Assembly: GCF_034259425.1 (NCBI RefSeq)
Contig: NZ_JAXIVU010000003.1
Location: 151,016 to 215,015, forward strand
Direction: 5' to 3'
Origin: Denitrificimonas halotolerans
GTDB taxonomy: Bacteria; Pseudomonadota; Gammaproteobacteria; Pseudomonadales; Pseudomonadaceae
Length of the DNA stretch: 64,000 nucleotides
Part shown: piece by piece, positions 8,787 through 17,371 of the stretch
Layout of the letters: every line of letters begins with the position of its first letter
Position numbering within the stretch: position 1 is the stretch's first letter
Notes under the pieces: generated by a model
The model's input: only the letters and a program-made list of their open reading frames with translations
The model's database searches: none
Told to the model about the DNA's origin: nothing
Translations under genes and position numbers: made by a program

Positions 8787-9905
8787 TTATAAAACAACCA
8801 GGTTATCACGGTGAATCAATTCTGCTTCAGCCATATAACCTAAGGTTGCAATAATGTGAGTCGAACAACGCCCCATGATTGAAGCAGATTCTGCGGCACT
8901 GTAATTACTTAAGCCACGTGCAACTTCATGACCATTTTCATCAACACACACCACCATCTCACCCCGCAAGAAATGCCCTTCCACTGCGGTAACCCCCACA
9001 GGCAATAAACTTTTATGATCCTCGGTCAACGCTTTAACTGCACCGGCATCTAAAGTTAAAGTCCCGCGGGTTTGCAAATGCCCAGCCAACCATTGCTTAC
9101 GCGCAGCATCGCGGCACTGTTCAGTGGTGAGCAAAGTGCCTAAACGTTCGCCAGCATGCAAACGATCAATAACTCGCTCAAGACGCCCACCGACAATCAC
9201 AGTATAAGCGCCGGAACGTGCAGCTAAACGTGCAGCACGCAATTTGGTCTGCATACCTCCACGGCCTAAAGCACCAGCACTACCACCGGCTACTGCATCC
9301 AAACTAGGATCATCAGCACGTGCCTCATAGATCACCTGAGCATCAGGATTATGACGTGGATCTGCATCGTACATTCCATCACGGTCAGTCAAAATCACTA
9401 ACAAGTCCGCTTCAACTAAGTTAGCTACCAACGCCGCTAAAGTGTCATTATCACCAAAACGGATTTCATCGGTAGCCACGGTGTCATTTTCATTAATGAC
9501 GGGAATGACACCTAACTCCAACAAAGTGCGTAAGGTACTGCGAGCATTTAAATAACGCTTACGATCAGACAAGTCATCATGGGTTAGCAAAATCTGTGCA
9601 GTGCGCTCATCATGTTCAGCAAAGCTGGTTTCCCAAGCTTTAACCAAGCTCATTTGCCCAACTGCTGCCGCCGCTTGCAACTCATGAATTGCACTGGGTC
9701 GCTCTATCCAGCCCAAACGGCTCATACCTGCCGCCACAGCACCAGAAGATACCAATACCAGATCGATACCTTGTTGGCGCAAGGCCACCATTTGTCGCAC
9801 CCAAACCGCCATAGCATCACGGTCTAAGCCGTCACCATCAGCGGTTAATAGTGCACTGCCAATTTTCACTACCCAGCGCTGAGCGCCTGTTACTTTGTTG
9901 CGCAT
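8787..9905 (-). CDS. proB: Glutamate 5-kinase
   Basis: First step of proline synthesis: phosphorylates glutamate with ATP. 372 residues, a normal length for the form with a C-terminal PUA domain. The amino-acid-kinase domain starts WVVKIGSALLT (12-22), with VSSGAVAAG near 52 and INENDTV near 138. The PUA domain begins near residue 280. It follows obg in the same direction with about 70 bases between, the order usual in Pseudomonas and enterics (rplU-rpmA-obg-proB). Confidence 0.96.
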   Translation of the reverse strand: MRNKVTGAQRWVVKIGSALLTADGDGLDRDAMAVWVRQMVALRQQGIDLVLVSSGAVAAGMSRLGWIERPSAIHELQAAAAVGQMSLVKAWETSFAEHDERTAQILLTHDDLSDRKRYLNARSTLRTLLELGVIPVINENDTVATDEIRFGDNDTLAALVANLVEADLLVILTDRDGMYDADPRHNPDAQVIYEARADDPSLDAVAGGSAGALGRGGMQTKLRAARLAARSGAYTVIVGGRLERVIDRLHAGERLGTLLTTEQCRDAARKQWLAGHLQTRGTLTLDAGAVKALTEDHKSLLPVGVTAVEGHFLRGEMVVCVDENGHEVARGLSNYSAAESASIMGRCSTHIIATLGYMAEAELIHRDNLVVL

Positions 9906-9978
9906 AACTCACAATCCTGTTGAATATTTATACTTAGCAGCTGCTTACAGCTACTTAAGCCCACCCATCAGCACATGA

Positions 9979-11190
9979 TTAACGAACGTAAATGATCTCT
10001 GCACCACCTTCATCATCGTCGTCATCAAAATCTTCTTCCACATCATCCACCGACTGCACTCCTGCTCGGCGCAATGCACGCTGATCGTCCAACGCTTGTA
10101 AACGTGCGCGACCTTCATCTTCAATGCGCTGATCCAAGTCCGACAAGTATTCCGCATACTCCGCATCTTCACTGATACGCTGATCACGCTCCTCTAAATA
10201 ACGCATCATGGCCTGTGCCAATTCTTTAGTTCCCTCACCATCCAAGGCCGAGATCATAAAGACAGGGCCAGTCCAACCTAGCTGATCAATGACTGCCTGC
10301 TTACGCTCTTCTCTCTCATCATCAAGCAGTTGATCCACTTTATTTAACACCAACCAACGATCACGCTCAGCCAGTGAAGGGCTAAACTGCTCAATCTCAT
10401 CAACGATAACCTGTGCACTTTGCGCTGGATCGCTGTAATCAAGGGGTGCTAAGTCAACAATATGCAATAACAAGCGGGTACGGGTTAAATGCTTCAAGAA
10501 ACGAATACCTAACCCTGCTCCTTCTGCAGCCCCTTCAATTACCCCTGGAATATCAGCTATGACAAAGCTCTTATAACGCCCGATGCTGACTACACCCAGG
10601 TTCGGTACAAGTGTGGTAAATGGATAATCCGCCACCTTAGGTTTGGCGGCAGATACGGAACGAATAAAGCTGCTTTTACCCGCATTGGGCAGGCCAAGCA
10701 AGCCGACATCCGCCAACACTTTCATTTCCAGTTTCAAATTACGTAACTCACCAGGCTTACCATCACTGGTTTGACGCGGTGCACGATTGGTACTGGATTT
10801 AAAGCGGGTATTCCCCAAACCATGCCAACCACCTTTAGCCACTAAAATACGCCGCCCATCTTCAGTCAAATCACCAATGATTTCTTGGGTATCCGCATCA
10901 ATAATCGTCGTGCCTACAGGTACTTTTAAAATGGTATCTGCACCACCAGCTCCCGTTTGGTCATTACCACGACCATTTTCCCCACGCTGCGCATTAAAAC
11001 GACGCGTATATCGATAGTCAATCAAGGTGTTCAGGTTGACATCCGCCTCCATATAAATCGAGCCGCCGTCACCTCCATCACCACCGTTTGGACCACCAAA
11101 CTCAATAAATTTTTCACGGCGAAAACTCATGCAGCCATTGCCACCATCGCCAGCTTTTACAACAATCGATACTTCATCGACGAACTTCAT
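9979..11190 (-). CDS. obg: Obg/CgtA GTPase
   Basis: Essential ribosome-associated GTPase acting in 50S assembly and stress signalling. 403 residues. The glycine-rich Obg fold covers residues 1-158 (VKAGDGGNGCMSFRREK, then repeated GGDGGDGG). The G domain has GLPNAGKSS (166-174), DIPG near 213 and NKVD near 284. The C-terminal tail is very acidic (runs of Asp/Glu at about 375-398), as in gamma and beta proteobacteria. AAGAGG upstream supports the ATG at 11190. Confidence 0.97.
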   Translation of the reverse strand: MKFVDEVSIVVKAGDGGNGCMSFRREKFIEFGGPNGGDGGDGGSIYMEADVNLNTLIDYRYTRRFNAQRGENGRGNDQTGAGGADTILKVPVGTTIIDADTQEIIGDLTEDGRRILVAKGGWHGLGNTRFKSSTNRAPRQTSDGKPGELRNLKLEMKVLADVGLLGLPNAGKSSFIRSVSAAKPKVADYPFTTLVPNLGVVSIGRYKSFVIADIPGVIEGAAEGAGLGIRFLKHLTRTRLLLHIVDLAPLDYSDPAQSAQVIVDEIEQFSPSLAERDRWLVLNKVDQLLDDEREERKQAVIDQLGWTGPVFMISALDGEGTKELAQAMMRYLEERDQRISEDAEYAEYLSDLDQRIEDEGRARLQALDDQRALRRAGVQSVDDVEEDFDDDDDEGGAEIIYVR

Positions 11191-11422
11191 TCTTGTGCCT
11201 CTTGCGAGCCCTTAGGCTTATTGAATCTCTAAAACCAGTAAGCTCGTGAAAATAATTCTGTGTACGCAACACAAAGGAGAAATTACCGCTTTAACCGGTA
11301 ACTTATATGCGTCGCGCAATCATTTATCCTACGCGAGCAAATGTTTTTTAGAAATCACTTATAAAAGTATGTACGCAGGATACAACAAGCACGGCTCATC
11401 CGTCTTTACTGCCTGCACAAAC

Positions 11423-11454
11423 AAAAAAGCCCCGTCAATATGACAGGGCTTTTC
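11423..11454 (-). terminator. Intrinsic terminator of rplU-rpmA
   Basis: AAAAGCCCCGTCA and TGACAGGGCTTTT form a stem with a 3-base loop and one mismatch, followed on the reverse strand by TTTTTTG. It lies 14 bases beyond the rpmA stop. Confidence 0.85.
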
Positions 11455-11467
11455 TGTATAAAGTTAC

Positions 11468-11725
11468 TTAGGCAGAAACGACGCTAACGTAGCGACGTCC
11501 GAACTGACCTTTAACTTCAAATTTCAACACGCCTTCTTCTTTAGCGAATAAGGTGTGGTCTTTGCCCATGCCTACACCGGCACCTGGGTGGAATTCAGTA
11601 CCGCGCTGACGCACGATGATGTTTCCAGCTTTTACAGTTTGGCCGCCGTAAAGTTTAACGCCTAAGCGTTTCGCTTCCGAATCGCGACCGTTGCGAGTAC
11701 TACCGCCAGCTTTTTTCGTTGCCAT
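11468..11725 (-). CDS. rpmA: Ribosomal protein bL27
   Basis: Component of the 50S subunit near the peptidyl-transferase centre. 85 residues starting MATKKAGGSTRNGRDS with the conserved GVKLYGG, FHPG and KDHTLFA segments. No N-terminal cleavage extension of the Firmicutes type. Second gene of the rplU-rpmA pair, followed by an intrinsic terminator. Confidence 0.99.
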   Translation of the reverse strand: MATKKAGGSTRNGRDSEAKRLGVKLYGGQTVKAGNIIVRQRGTEFHPGAGVGMGKDHTLFAKEEGVLKFEVKGQFGRRYVSVVSA

Positions 11726-11760
11726 GAGATCAACACTCCATCAGTTAAGGGTTCAGTCAA

Positions 11761-12072
11761 TTAAGCCTGAATACCGGTGATTTTAACTTCAGTAAACCAC
11801 TGACGGTGGCCCTGACGCTTCATGCTGTGCTTACGGCGACGGAATTTAATAATTGTCACTTTATCATGACGGCCTTGCTCAACCACTTCAGCTGTCACTT
11901 TAGCACCATCAACAACTGGCGCACCGATTTTTACATCTTCACCGTTGCCAACTAATAGCACGCGATCAAATGTTACGGCTTCGCCGACCGGAACGTCCAG
12001 TTTTTCAATCTTTAAAAATTCGCCTTCGGCGACTTTGTACTGCTTACCACCAGTTACGATTACTGCGTACAT
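11761..12072 (-). CDS. rplU: Ribosomal protein bL21
   Basis: 50S subunit protein that binds 23S rRNA. 103 residues, starting MYAVIVTGGKQYKV, with the family C-terminal segment KFRRRKHSMKRQGHRQ near 76-92. Placed 35 bases before rpmA and divergent from ispB, the standard arrangement in Pseudomonas. Confidence 0.99.
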   Translation of the reverse strand: MYAVIVTGGKQYKVAEGEFLKIEKLDVPVGEAVTFDRVLLVGNGEDVKIGAPVVDGAKVTAEVVEQGRHDKVTIIKFRRRKHSMKRQGHRQWFTEVKITGIQA

Positions 12073-12333
12073 CTATATTTCTCCGTTATTCCTGCTCACC
12101 CAACGCTTTATAAAAATTGGTATTGGTTGGCATGGCTGCTGTACGCTGGATTAAGGCGCACTGCAATTGCGTAAGGCAGGGAGTTGCCCAATAAAATGTT
12201 CAGGGGTGCGAATTGTACGCATAGAATGATAGAGACGCAAGCACTCTATAGGTTTACACTATGCGACCTCACCTTGACAGAAAGGCATACGCCTCATAGC
12301 ATGCCGAACAACCTTATTAGAGCGGGCAGATAC

Positions 12334-13302
12334 ATGCAACCACAGTCTTTTTACCAAATCGTCGCTGAAGATTTTGCTGCAGTCGACAGCATTATTAAAC
12401 AACAGCTTTCATCACGGATTCCCTTGGTAGAAAAAATCGGTGATTACATTATCTCTGCCGGTGGCAAACGCTTACGTCCCTTACTGGTCTTACTTGCTGG
12501 TAATGCTGTAGGCAAAAAAGATGACGATCTACGTCTACTTGCTGCCATTATTGAGTTTCTGCATACCTCAACACTGCTGCATGACGATGTTGTAGACAAG
12601 TCTGATCTACGCCGTGGTCGCTCAACAGCTAACGCCAAATGGGGCAACGCACCGAGCGTACTCGTTGGTGACTTTTTATATGCCCGTTCTTTCGAAATGA
12701 TGGTGCGTCTTGGCTCTTTGCCCGTTATGGATATCATCTCTCAAGCCACCCGGGTCATTGCCGAAGGTGAAGTACTCCAACTGACCAAAGTCCGCGATGC
12801 CAGTACTAGCGAAGAAACCTACATGGAAGTCATCCGTGGCAAAACAGCTATGCTGTTTGAAGCATCAACTCATAGTGCAGCAGTTTTAGCAGGTGCTCCG
12901 AGTGAACAAGCAGAAGCATTACGCACCTACGGTGACAATCTCGGCATTGCCTTCCAGTTAGTTGATGACTTGCTCGATTATCGAGGTGATGCGGAAACTT
13001 TAGGTAAAAATGTCGGTGATGATCTTGCTGAAGGCAAGCCAACCCTCCCCTTGATTGTCACGATGCGCGATGGCACACAGGAACAAGCAGCCCTTGTACG
13101 CGTTGCCATTCAAAAAGGCGGACTTGAAGACTTGGCTCCAATCAGCGCAGCTGTTGAAGCTTCAGGCGCTCTGGATTACACCGCTCATCTCGCCCAAGAC
13201 TATGCGCAACGTGCGATTGCTTGCTTAAGTAAAATTCCCGCATCAGGCTACCGCGACGCTTTAGCTGAACTGGCCGACTTTGCTGTCGCTCGCACCAAGT
13301 AA
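12334..13302 (+). CDS. ispB: Octaprenyl/polyprenyl diphosphate synthase
   Basis: Trans-prenyltransferase making the ubiquinone side chain. From the ATG at 12334 the protein is 322 residues (MQPQSFYQIV...), the length I recall for Pseudomonas IspB; an in-frame extension to 12184 looks non-coding. The two aspartate-rich motifs are LLHDDVVDKSDLRRG (about residues 82-96) and FQLVDDLLDYRGD (about 207-219). Divergent from rplU. Product chain length cannot be set from sequence. Confidence 0.95.
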   Translation: MQPQSFYQIVAEDFAAVDSIIKQQLSSRIPLVEKIGDYIISAGGKRLRPLLVLLAGNAVGKKDDDLRLLAAIIEFLHTSTLLHDDVVDKSDLRRGRSTANAKWGNAPSVLVGDFLYARSFEMMVRLGSLPVMDIISQATRVIAEGEVLQLTKVRDASTSEETYMEVIRGKTAMLFEASTHSAAVLAGAPSEQAEALRTYGDNLGIAFQLVDDLLDYRGDAETLGKNVGDDLAEGKPTLPLIVTMRDGTQEQAALVRVAIQKGGLEDLAPISAAVEASGALDYTAHLAQDYAQRAIACLSKIPASGYRDALAELADFAVARTK

Positions 13303-13483
13303 GCCCCCACTTGAACTCAAGCAGCACCCTCAGTACGCACGTCCCCCAGTGCGTACTGCAAAACTCTGTGAGCCTCATTCAAATAAAAGATATTTTTAAA
13401 AAGCATCAGCTGTATACTAACGTCTAGTGCGACACCCTGTCGCACATAACAATACTAATAACCCTTCATACGGAATATACAAC

Positions 13484-13900
13484 ATGAGCATTCTTAAAGA
13501 ATTCAAGGCATTTGCCGTTAAAGGCAACGTCGTTGATATGGCCGTCGGTATTATCATTGGCGCAGCTTTTGGTAAAATCGTAAGCTCTTTTGTTGGCGAC
13601 ATCATAACTCCTGCACTGGGCATGCTCATTGGCGGGGTTGATTTCACTGATTTGGTTATCACGCTTAAAGCAGCTGAAGGCGATATTCCTGCGGTAGTCA
13701 TTGCTTACGGCTCATTCATTCAAACCATCCTTGATTTTGTAATCATTGCCTTTGCAATCTTTATGGGTATTAAAGGTATTAACCGCCTCAAGCGCGAAGA
13801 AGCAGCCGCTGAAGAAGCCCCAACAACACCTGAGCCTAGCAAAGAAGAAGTTTTGCTCAGCGAAATCCGCGATTTACTTAAACAGCAAAGCAAAAGCTAA
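13484..13900 (+). CDS. mscL: Large-conductance mechanosensitive channel
   Basis: Inner-membrane pentamer that opens at high tension during osmotic downshock. From the ATG at 13484 it is 138 residues; bases before this do not look coding. The N-terminal helix MSILKEFKAFAVKGNVVDMA, the glycine-patterned first membrane helix (GIIIGAAFGKIVSSFVGDII), a periplasmic loop, a second helix (about 77-99) and a charged C-terminal helix are all visible. Confidence 0.97.
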   Translation: MSILKEFKAFAVKGNVVDMAVGIIIGAAFGKIVSSFVGDIITPALGMLIGGVDFTDLVITLKAAEGDIPAVVIAYGSFIQTILDFVIIAFAIFMGIKGINRLKREEAAAEEAPTTPEPSKEEVLLSEIRDLLKQQSKS

Positions 13901-13910
13901 AGAAACACCT

Positions 13911-13936
13911 CAGGCTGTGGCCACAACACCACAGCC
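13911..13936 (+). terminator. Possible mscL terminator hairpin
   Basis: AGGCTGTGG and CCACAGCCT pair around an 8-base loop ten bases after the mscL stop. No T-run follows, so function as an intrinsic terminator is uncertain. Confidence 0.5.
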
Positions 13937-13959
13937 TCTCCCCACAACCAAAGAAGCAA

Positions 13960-14625
13960 TTAACATCCTCTCCACCCTAAAAGACAGGAATTCCTACTGC
14001 TAGACAGCCATGCCCGACCGCGAGAATGTTTTGTGCCGCTTTGATAGCGCGATCTTAGGCAACACCGCACCCACTGCACATCCATTCTCTTACCCCAAGA
14101 CCTGCGATACCTTTCAGCCTCGAATCGGACACACTGTCGCAACTCGAACAAATTTGGGTAGTGTATGCCTCGTCAATTTCCTTCTCACACCTTAAAGGAA
14201 TGGCCATTATGGTAGACCTGTCCACTTTTCCATTACGCTGCACCTGTATTAACAGGAATCCAGCCCAGCGAACGGCGTACACTGCCTGATTTGCGCCAGT
14301 TCAGCCGCGCCGCTTGCGACGCGTGACATACTCACCAGCAATGCACTGCAAGGCTTTGCTGTGCAACCCCCGCTCTTTACCAGTACCTTTGATGTAGGGA
14401 TGCATATCGTACGCTGAAAAACATGCCGCTCTCTTTAATCGAGCGCTAGCTCAACTCATTAATATAGTTCCAGACGAAATTGACGCTTCGAGCCATGCTG
14501 TTTAGCAAGGGCACATGCCTGTCTCAGCTTATACTGCAAAGGCTTTGGTAGTCTGTTAAGGAGCTGCTTGCGCAACCCTCGCTATCCATCCTCGCACTAC
14601 AAGTACGAAGCTTTCCGCGATTTTG
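13960..14625 (-). mobile_element. Nearly full-length but decayed IS200/IS605-type element
   Basis: On the reverse strand it runs from a left end at 14625 (CAAAATCGCGG directly after TTTAT) to a right end at 13960 (GAGGATGTTAA). Between lies a broken tnpB: an N-terminal part near 14530-14300, then a part at about 14180-14055 that still encodes the TnpB zinc finger (ICSSCDS ... WMCSGCG). Internal deletions and stops leave no complete gene. No tnpA was found. The left end overlaps the 3' end of nsrR, and nothing else was found in the mscL-nsrR gap. Confidence 0.85.
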
Positions 14626-15046
14626 ATAAAAGCTGCTGTAAAGCTGCTGGCTGCACAACAAGATCTGCCAAAGTATATTCATCAAGCACCGTTAAAAACG
14701 CCTGTAACGCTCGATACAAAACACTTTTTAATCGACAAGCCGACTCAATTTGACAGTTGGACTGCGAACCAAAACATTCTAACAGTTTAAGGTTCTCCAC
14801 TTCGCGCACGACTTGCCCGACATTAATTTGCGCTGCAGGCATAGCCAAAACTAAACCTCCGCTGCGTCCACGCAGACTATTGACATAGCCAAGCTGCGTC
14901 AAGGTCTGACCAACTTTAGCAATGTGATTAGCCGACACCGCATAACGTTCTGCTAGCGTCTGCACAGTAACCGGCTCTTTATCTTTCTGCAGAGCCAAAT
15001 AAATTAAAACACGTAAAGAATAATCGGTATGCGTTGAGAGCTGCAT
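14597..15046 (-). CDS. nsrR: Rrf2-family nitric-oxide sensor NsrR, tail recoded by an IS end
   Basis: Iron-sulfur repressor of nitric-oxide detoxification genes. 149 residues. The winged helix spans about 1-65 (MQLSTHTDYSLRVLIYLAL). Three cluster cysteines are at 91, 98 and 104, close to the usual NsrR spacing. It is divergent from hmp, the classical NsrR target, across a 78-base gap with a palindromic operator. The last nine codons (SKSRKASYL) and the stop lie inside the left end of the inserted element, so the natural C-terminus has been replaced. The cysteines and DNA-binding domain are untouched. Confidence 0.88.
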   Translation of the reverse strand: MQLSTHTDYSLRVLIYLALQKDKEPVTVQTLAERYAVSANHIAKVGQTLTQLGYVNSLRGRSGGLVLAMPAAQINVGQVVREVENLKLLECFGSQSNCQIESACRLKSVLYRALQAFLTVLDEYTLADLVVQPAALQQLLSKSRKASYL

Positions 15047-15059
15047 CGCTTGACCTATT

Positions 15060-15114
15060 TAAAAGAGGTATTTAATATGCCACTTTAAATCCGGCATGTA
15101 AAATACCTCTTTTA
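15060..15114. promoter_or_regulatory. Palindromic NsrR operator between nsrR and hmp
   Basis: AAAAGAGGTATTT on the left mirrors AAATACCTCTTTT on the right, with an inner pair ATGCC/GGCAT. The arms resemble NsrR half-sites (AAGATGYATTT). Each strong half is followed after one base by a weaker half, so it could hold two overlapping NsrR sites, one per promoter. Confidence 0.7.
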
Positions 15115-15124
15115 GGAGAACCTA

Positions 15125-16348
15125 ATGCTCACCGCAGACCAATTGTCTACAATTAAAGCCACTGTTCCCGTACTTGAAGAAGGTGGCGAAGCACTCACCC
15201 GTCACTTTTATCAGCGCATGTTTCGTGAAAACCCTGAGGTGCTCGCTTTTTTCAATCCCGCTCATCAACATACCGGTGGCCAACAACGTGCTTTAGCTGC
15301 AGCCATTTGTGCTTATGCAAAACACATTGAAAATCCAAGTGTATTAGCTGGAGCGGTAGAACTCATCGCGCAAAAGCACGCTTCCCTCGGTATTCAAGCA
15401 CACCACTACCCAATCGTTGGCTCCAACTTACTCGCATCTATCAAGGAAGTACTGGGCGGTAGTGCAACACCAGCTGTCATTGATGCTTGGGCTGCAGCCT
15501 ATAATCAATTGGCCGATTTATTCATCGCTCGTGAACAAAAAATTTATACCGAACAAAAAGCTGAGCATGGTTGGAATGGCTTTAAACGTTTTATAGTCAA
15601 ACAGCGTGAGCAAGCCAGCGATAATATTGTCTCGTTATACTTGGCTGCCGAAGACGGTCAAGCGTTACAGCCGCACTTACCAGGACAGTACATTACCTTA
15701 CGCATCACCCCAAAAGATGGCACACCAATGATGCGCAACTACAGTCTATCGAACCCTGCAGGGTCCGAGTATTACCGCATCAGTGTTAAGCATGAAGTTG
15801 CAACAACACCTGCGACACCTGACGGTGTATGCTCCAGTTTCGTACACCACCAACTGCAAGTTGGCGATGTGGTTGAACTGGCACCACCTTGCGGTGAATT
15901 CACTTTGCAAGCACCACTGCACGCAGAAGGTCCATTAGTATTTATTGCTGGCGGCGTTGGCATCACCCCAATCCTATCAATGCTACATAGCGCTTTAGCT
16001 CAACACCCTGACCGCGAAATCATTTTTATTCAGTGCGCCATTAACGGTAATGTCCGTGCATTTTCTGATGAATTAGCCACACTACAAAACAAATATACAA
16101 ATCTAAAAACCCACCTGCGCTTAAGCGAACCTAACGCAACAGATCGCGAGCAACAAGTGCACAACAGCGAAGGTTTCATTGATCAAGAGTTATTCGATAA
16201 GCTGATTGGCGAACGCCAGAGCGAGTTTTATCTTTGCGGCCCTACGCCTATGCTGAGTCATGTTTGGCATTTACTGAAAGCACGGCATGTGGCTGATTGT
16301 GATATTCACTATGAGTTCTTTGGTCCTGCTGCAGAGCTAGCAGCCTAA
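15125..16348 (+). CDS. hmp: Flavohemoglobin, nitric-oxide dioxygenase
   Basis: Oxidises nitric oxide to nitrate using O2 and NAD(P)H in the cytoplasm. 407 residues. Globin domain about 1-140 with the proximal-His region AQKHASLGIQAHHYP near 81-95. FAD domain about 150-260 with RNYSLSNP. NAD domain with FIAGGVGITPILSML near 275 and YLCGPTPML near 370. AGGAGA precedes the ATG at 15125. Repression by NsrR is inferred from the divergent gene and shared palindrome. Confidence 0.96.
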   Translation: MLTADQLSTIKATVPVLEEGGEALTRHFYQRMFRENPEVLAFFNPAHQHTGGQQRALAAAICAYAKHIENPSVLAGAVELIAQKHASLGIQAHHYPIVGSNLLASIKEVLGGSATPAVIDAWAAAYNQLADLFIAREQKIYTEQKAEHGWNGFKRFIVKQREQASDNIVSLYLAAEDGQALQPHLPGQYITLRITPKDGTPMMRNYSLSNPAGSEYYRISVKHEVATTPATPDGVCSSFVHHQLQVGDVVELAPPCGEFTLQAPLHAEGPLVFIAGGVGITPILSMLHSALAQHPDREIIFIQCAINGNVRAFSDELATLQNKYTNLKTHLRLSEPNATDREQQVHNSEGFIDQELFDKLIGERQSEFYLCGPTPMLSHVWHLLKARHVADCDIHYEFFGPAAELAA

Positions 16349-16365
16349 AACAGAAAAAACTTTTA

Positions 16366-16387
16366 GGGGCGGGAAATCACCCGCCCC
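16366..16387. terminator. Terminator hairpin between hmp and fpr
   Basis: GGGGCGGG / CCCGCCCC with a 6-base loop, between convergent genes. An A-run on its left gives a partial T-run on the reverse strand, so it may act in both directions. Confidence 0.65.
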
Positions 16388-16524
16388 TTCCCCTCCTTCA
16401 AAATTGCTGATAAGTGCCCCTTCTCAAGATAGACTCAAGATAGATTTGACACGAGCACTTCCATGCCTGTTAACAGCATTGCCGCGCATCACTACAAACA
16501 CGCCCTATCAAGCTGACCGATCTA

Positions 16525-17301
16525 TTACCAGTAATTTTCCACTGCTACAGCACCCGGTTTACGAGTGAGGGAGAGTTGCATATCACGTTTCTGCAACAAC
16601 ATGCGACAATCTTCAACCATATCTGGATTACCGCACAACAACACACGTGAGCGTTCAGCAACCATAGGCAGCCCCACATGCTTCTCCAACTGACCTGTTT
16701 CGAGTAAATCCGTAATACGCTCATTTAAACAACCAGGCACTACCTCACGGGTTACAACGGGAACAAAGGTAAACTTATGTGCATATTCCATCACATATTC
16801 ACGATTTAAGATCTCATCAATCAACTCACGATATGCCAGCTCTGCTTGCTCACGCACACTATAGACTAAGACAATACGCTCAAAACGTTCCCACACCGAA
16901 AAGTCCTGCATGATTGATAAAAACGGGGCCAACCCTGTGCCTGTGGCCAACATCCATAGATCACTACCATCCACAAAACGATCCAAAGTTAAAAAGCCAT
17001 TGGGTTGTTTCTCCATAAAAATCTCATCCCCCACCTGCAACTTGCTGAGTTCACTGGTAAATTCACCATCAGGCACAACAATGGAAAAGAACTCTAAAAA
17101 GTCATCAAAGGGACTGGACACCATGGAGTAAGCTCGCCATACAATCATACCGTTGGGCTTACGCACACCTAAACGAGCAAATTGCCCCGCAGTAAAACGA
17201 AAGCCCGCATCACGGGTACAACGAAAACCGAAAAGATTCGGTGTCCAAGTTTGAATCTCTGTAATGGTTTCTCGGGTGAATTTTTCTTGCGCTGCGTTCA
17301 T
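16525..17301 (-). CDS. fpr: Ferredoxin/flavodoxin-NADP+ reductase
   Basis: FAD enzyme that exchanges electrons between NADPH and ferredoxin or flavodoxin, supplying Fe-S and oxidative-stress functions. From the ATG at 17301 (GAGGTG upstream) it is 258 residues, the length I recall for Pseudomonas Fpr. The FAD motif is RAYSMVSSP near 54-62, the NADP motif ATGTGLAPFLS near 112, and the C-terminus ends in an aromatic residue as in this subgroup. Divergent from and just upstream of rlmG. Confidence 0.93.
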   Translation of the reverse strand: MNAAQEKFTRETITEIQTWTPNLFGFRCTRDAGFRFTAGQFARLGVRKPNGMIVWRAYSMVSSPFDDFLEFFSIVVPDGEFTSELSKLQVGDEIFMEKQPNGFLTLDRFVDGSDLWMLATGTGLAPFLSIMQDFSVWERFERIVLVYSVREQAELAYRELIDEILNREYVMEYAHKFTFVPVVTREVVPGCLNERITDLLETGQLEKHVGLPMVAERSRVLLCGNPDMVEDCRMLLQKRDMQLSLTRKPGAVAVENYW

Positions 17302-17371
17302 ACTGCACCTCATTAACTCATCAAGACCTATTCATACGCCATTCTCGGCCAAGCAAATACCTACGATCTTT

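Noticed and set aside
12184..12333. N-terminal extension of ispB
   Set aside because: The residues are unlike any polyprenyl synthase and the 322-residue form from 12334 fits the family.
14055..14282. Reverse-strand 75-codon frame with two CxxC pairs, looking like a small zinc-finger protein
   Set aside because: It is the zinc-finger part of a broken TnpB inside the 13960-14625 element, with no proper start.
17264..17371. N-terminal extension of rlmG
   Set aside because: It is antisense to fpr, has no ribosome site, and the 374-residue form from 17372 matches family length.
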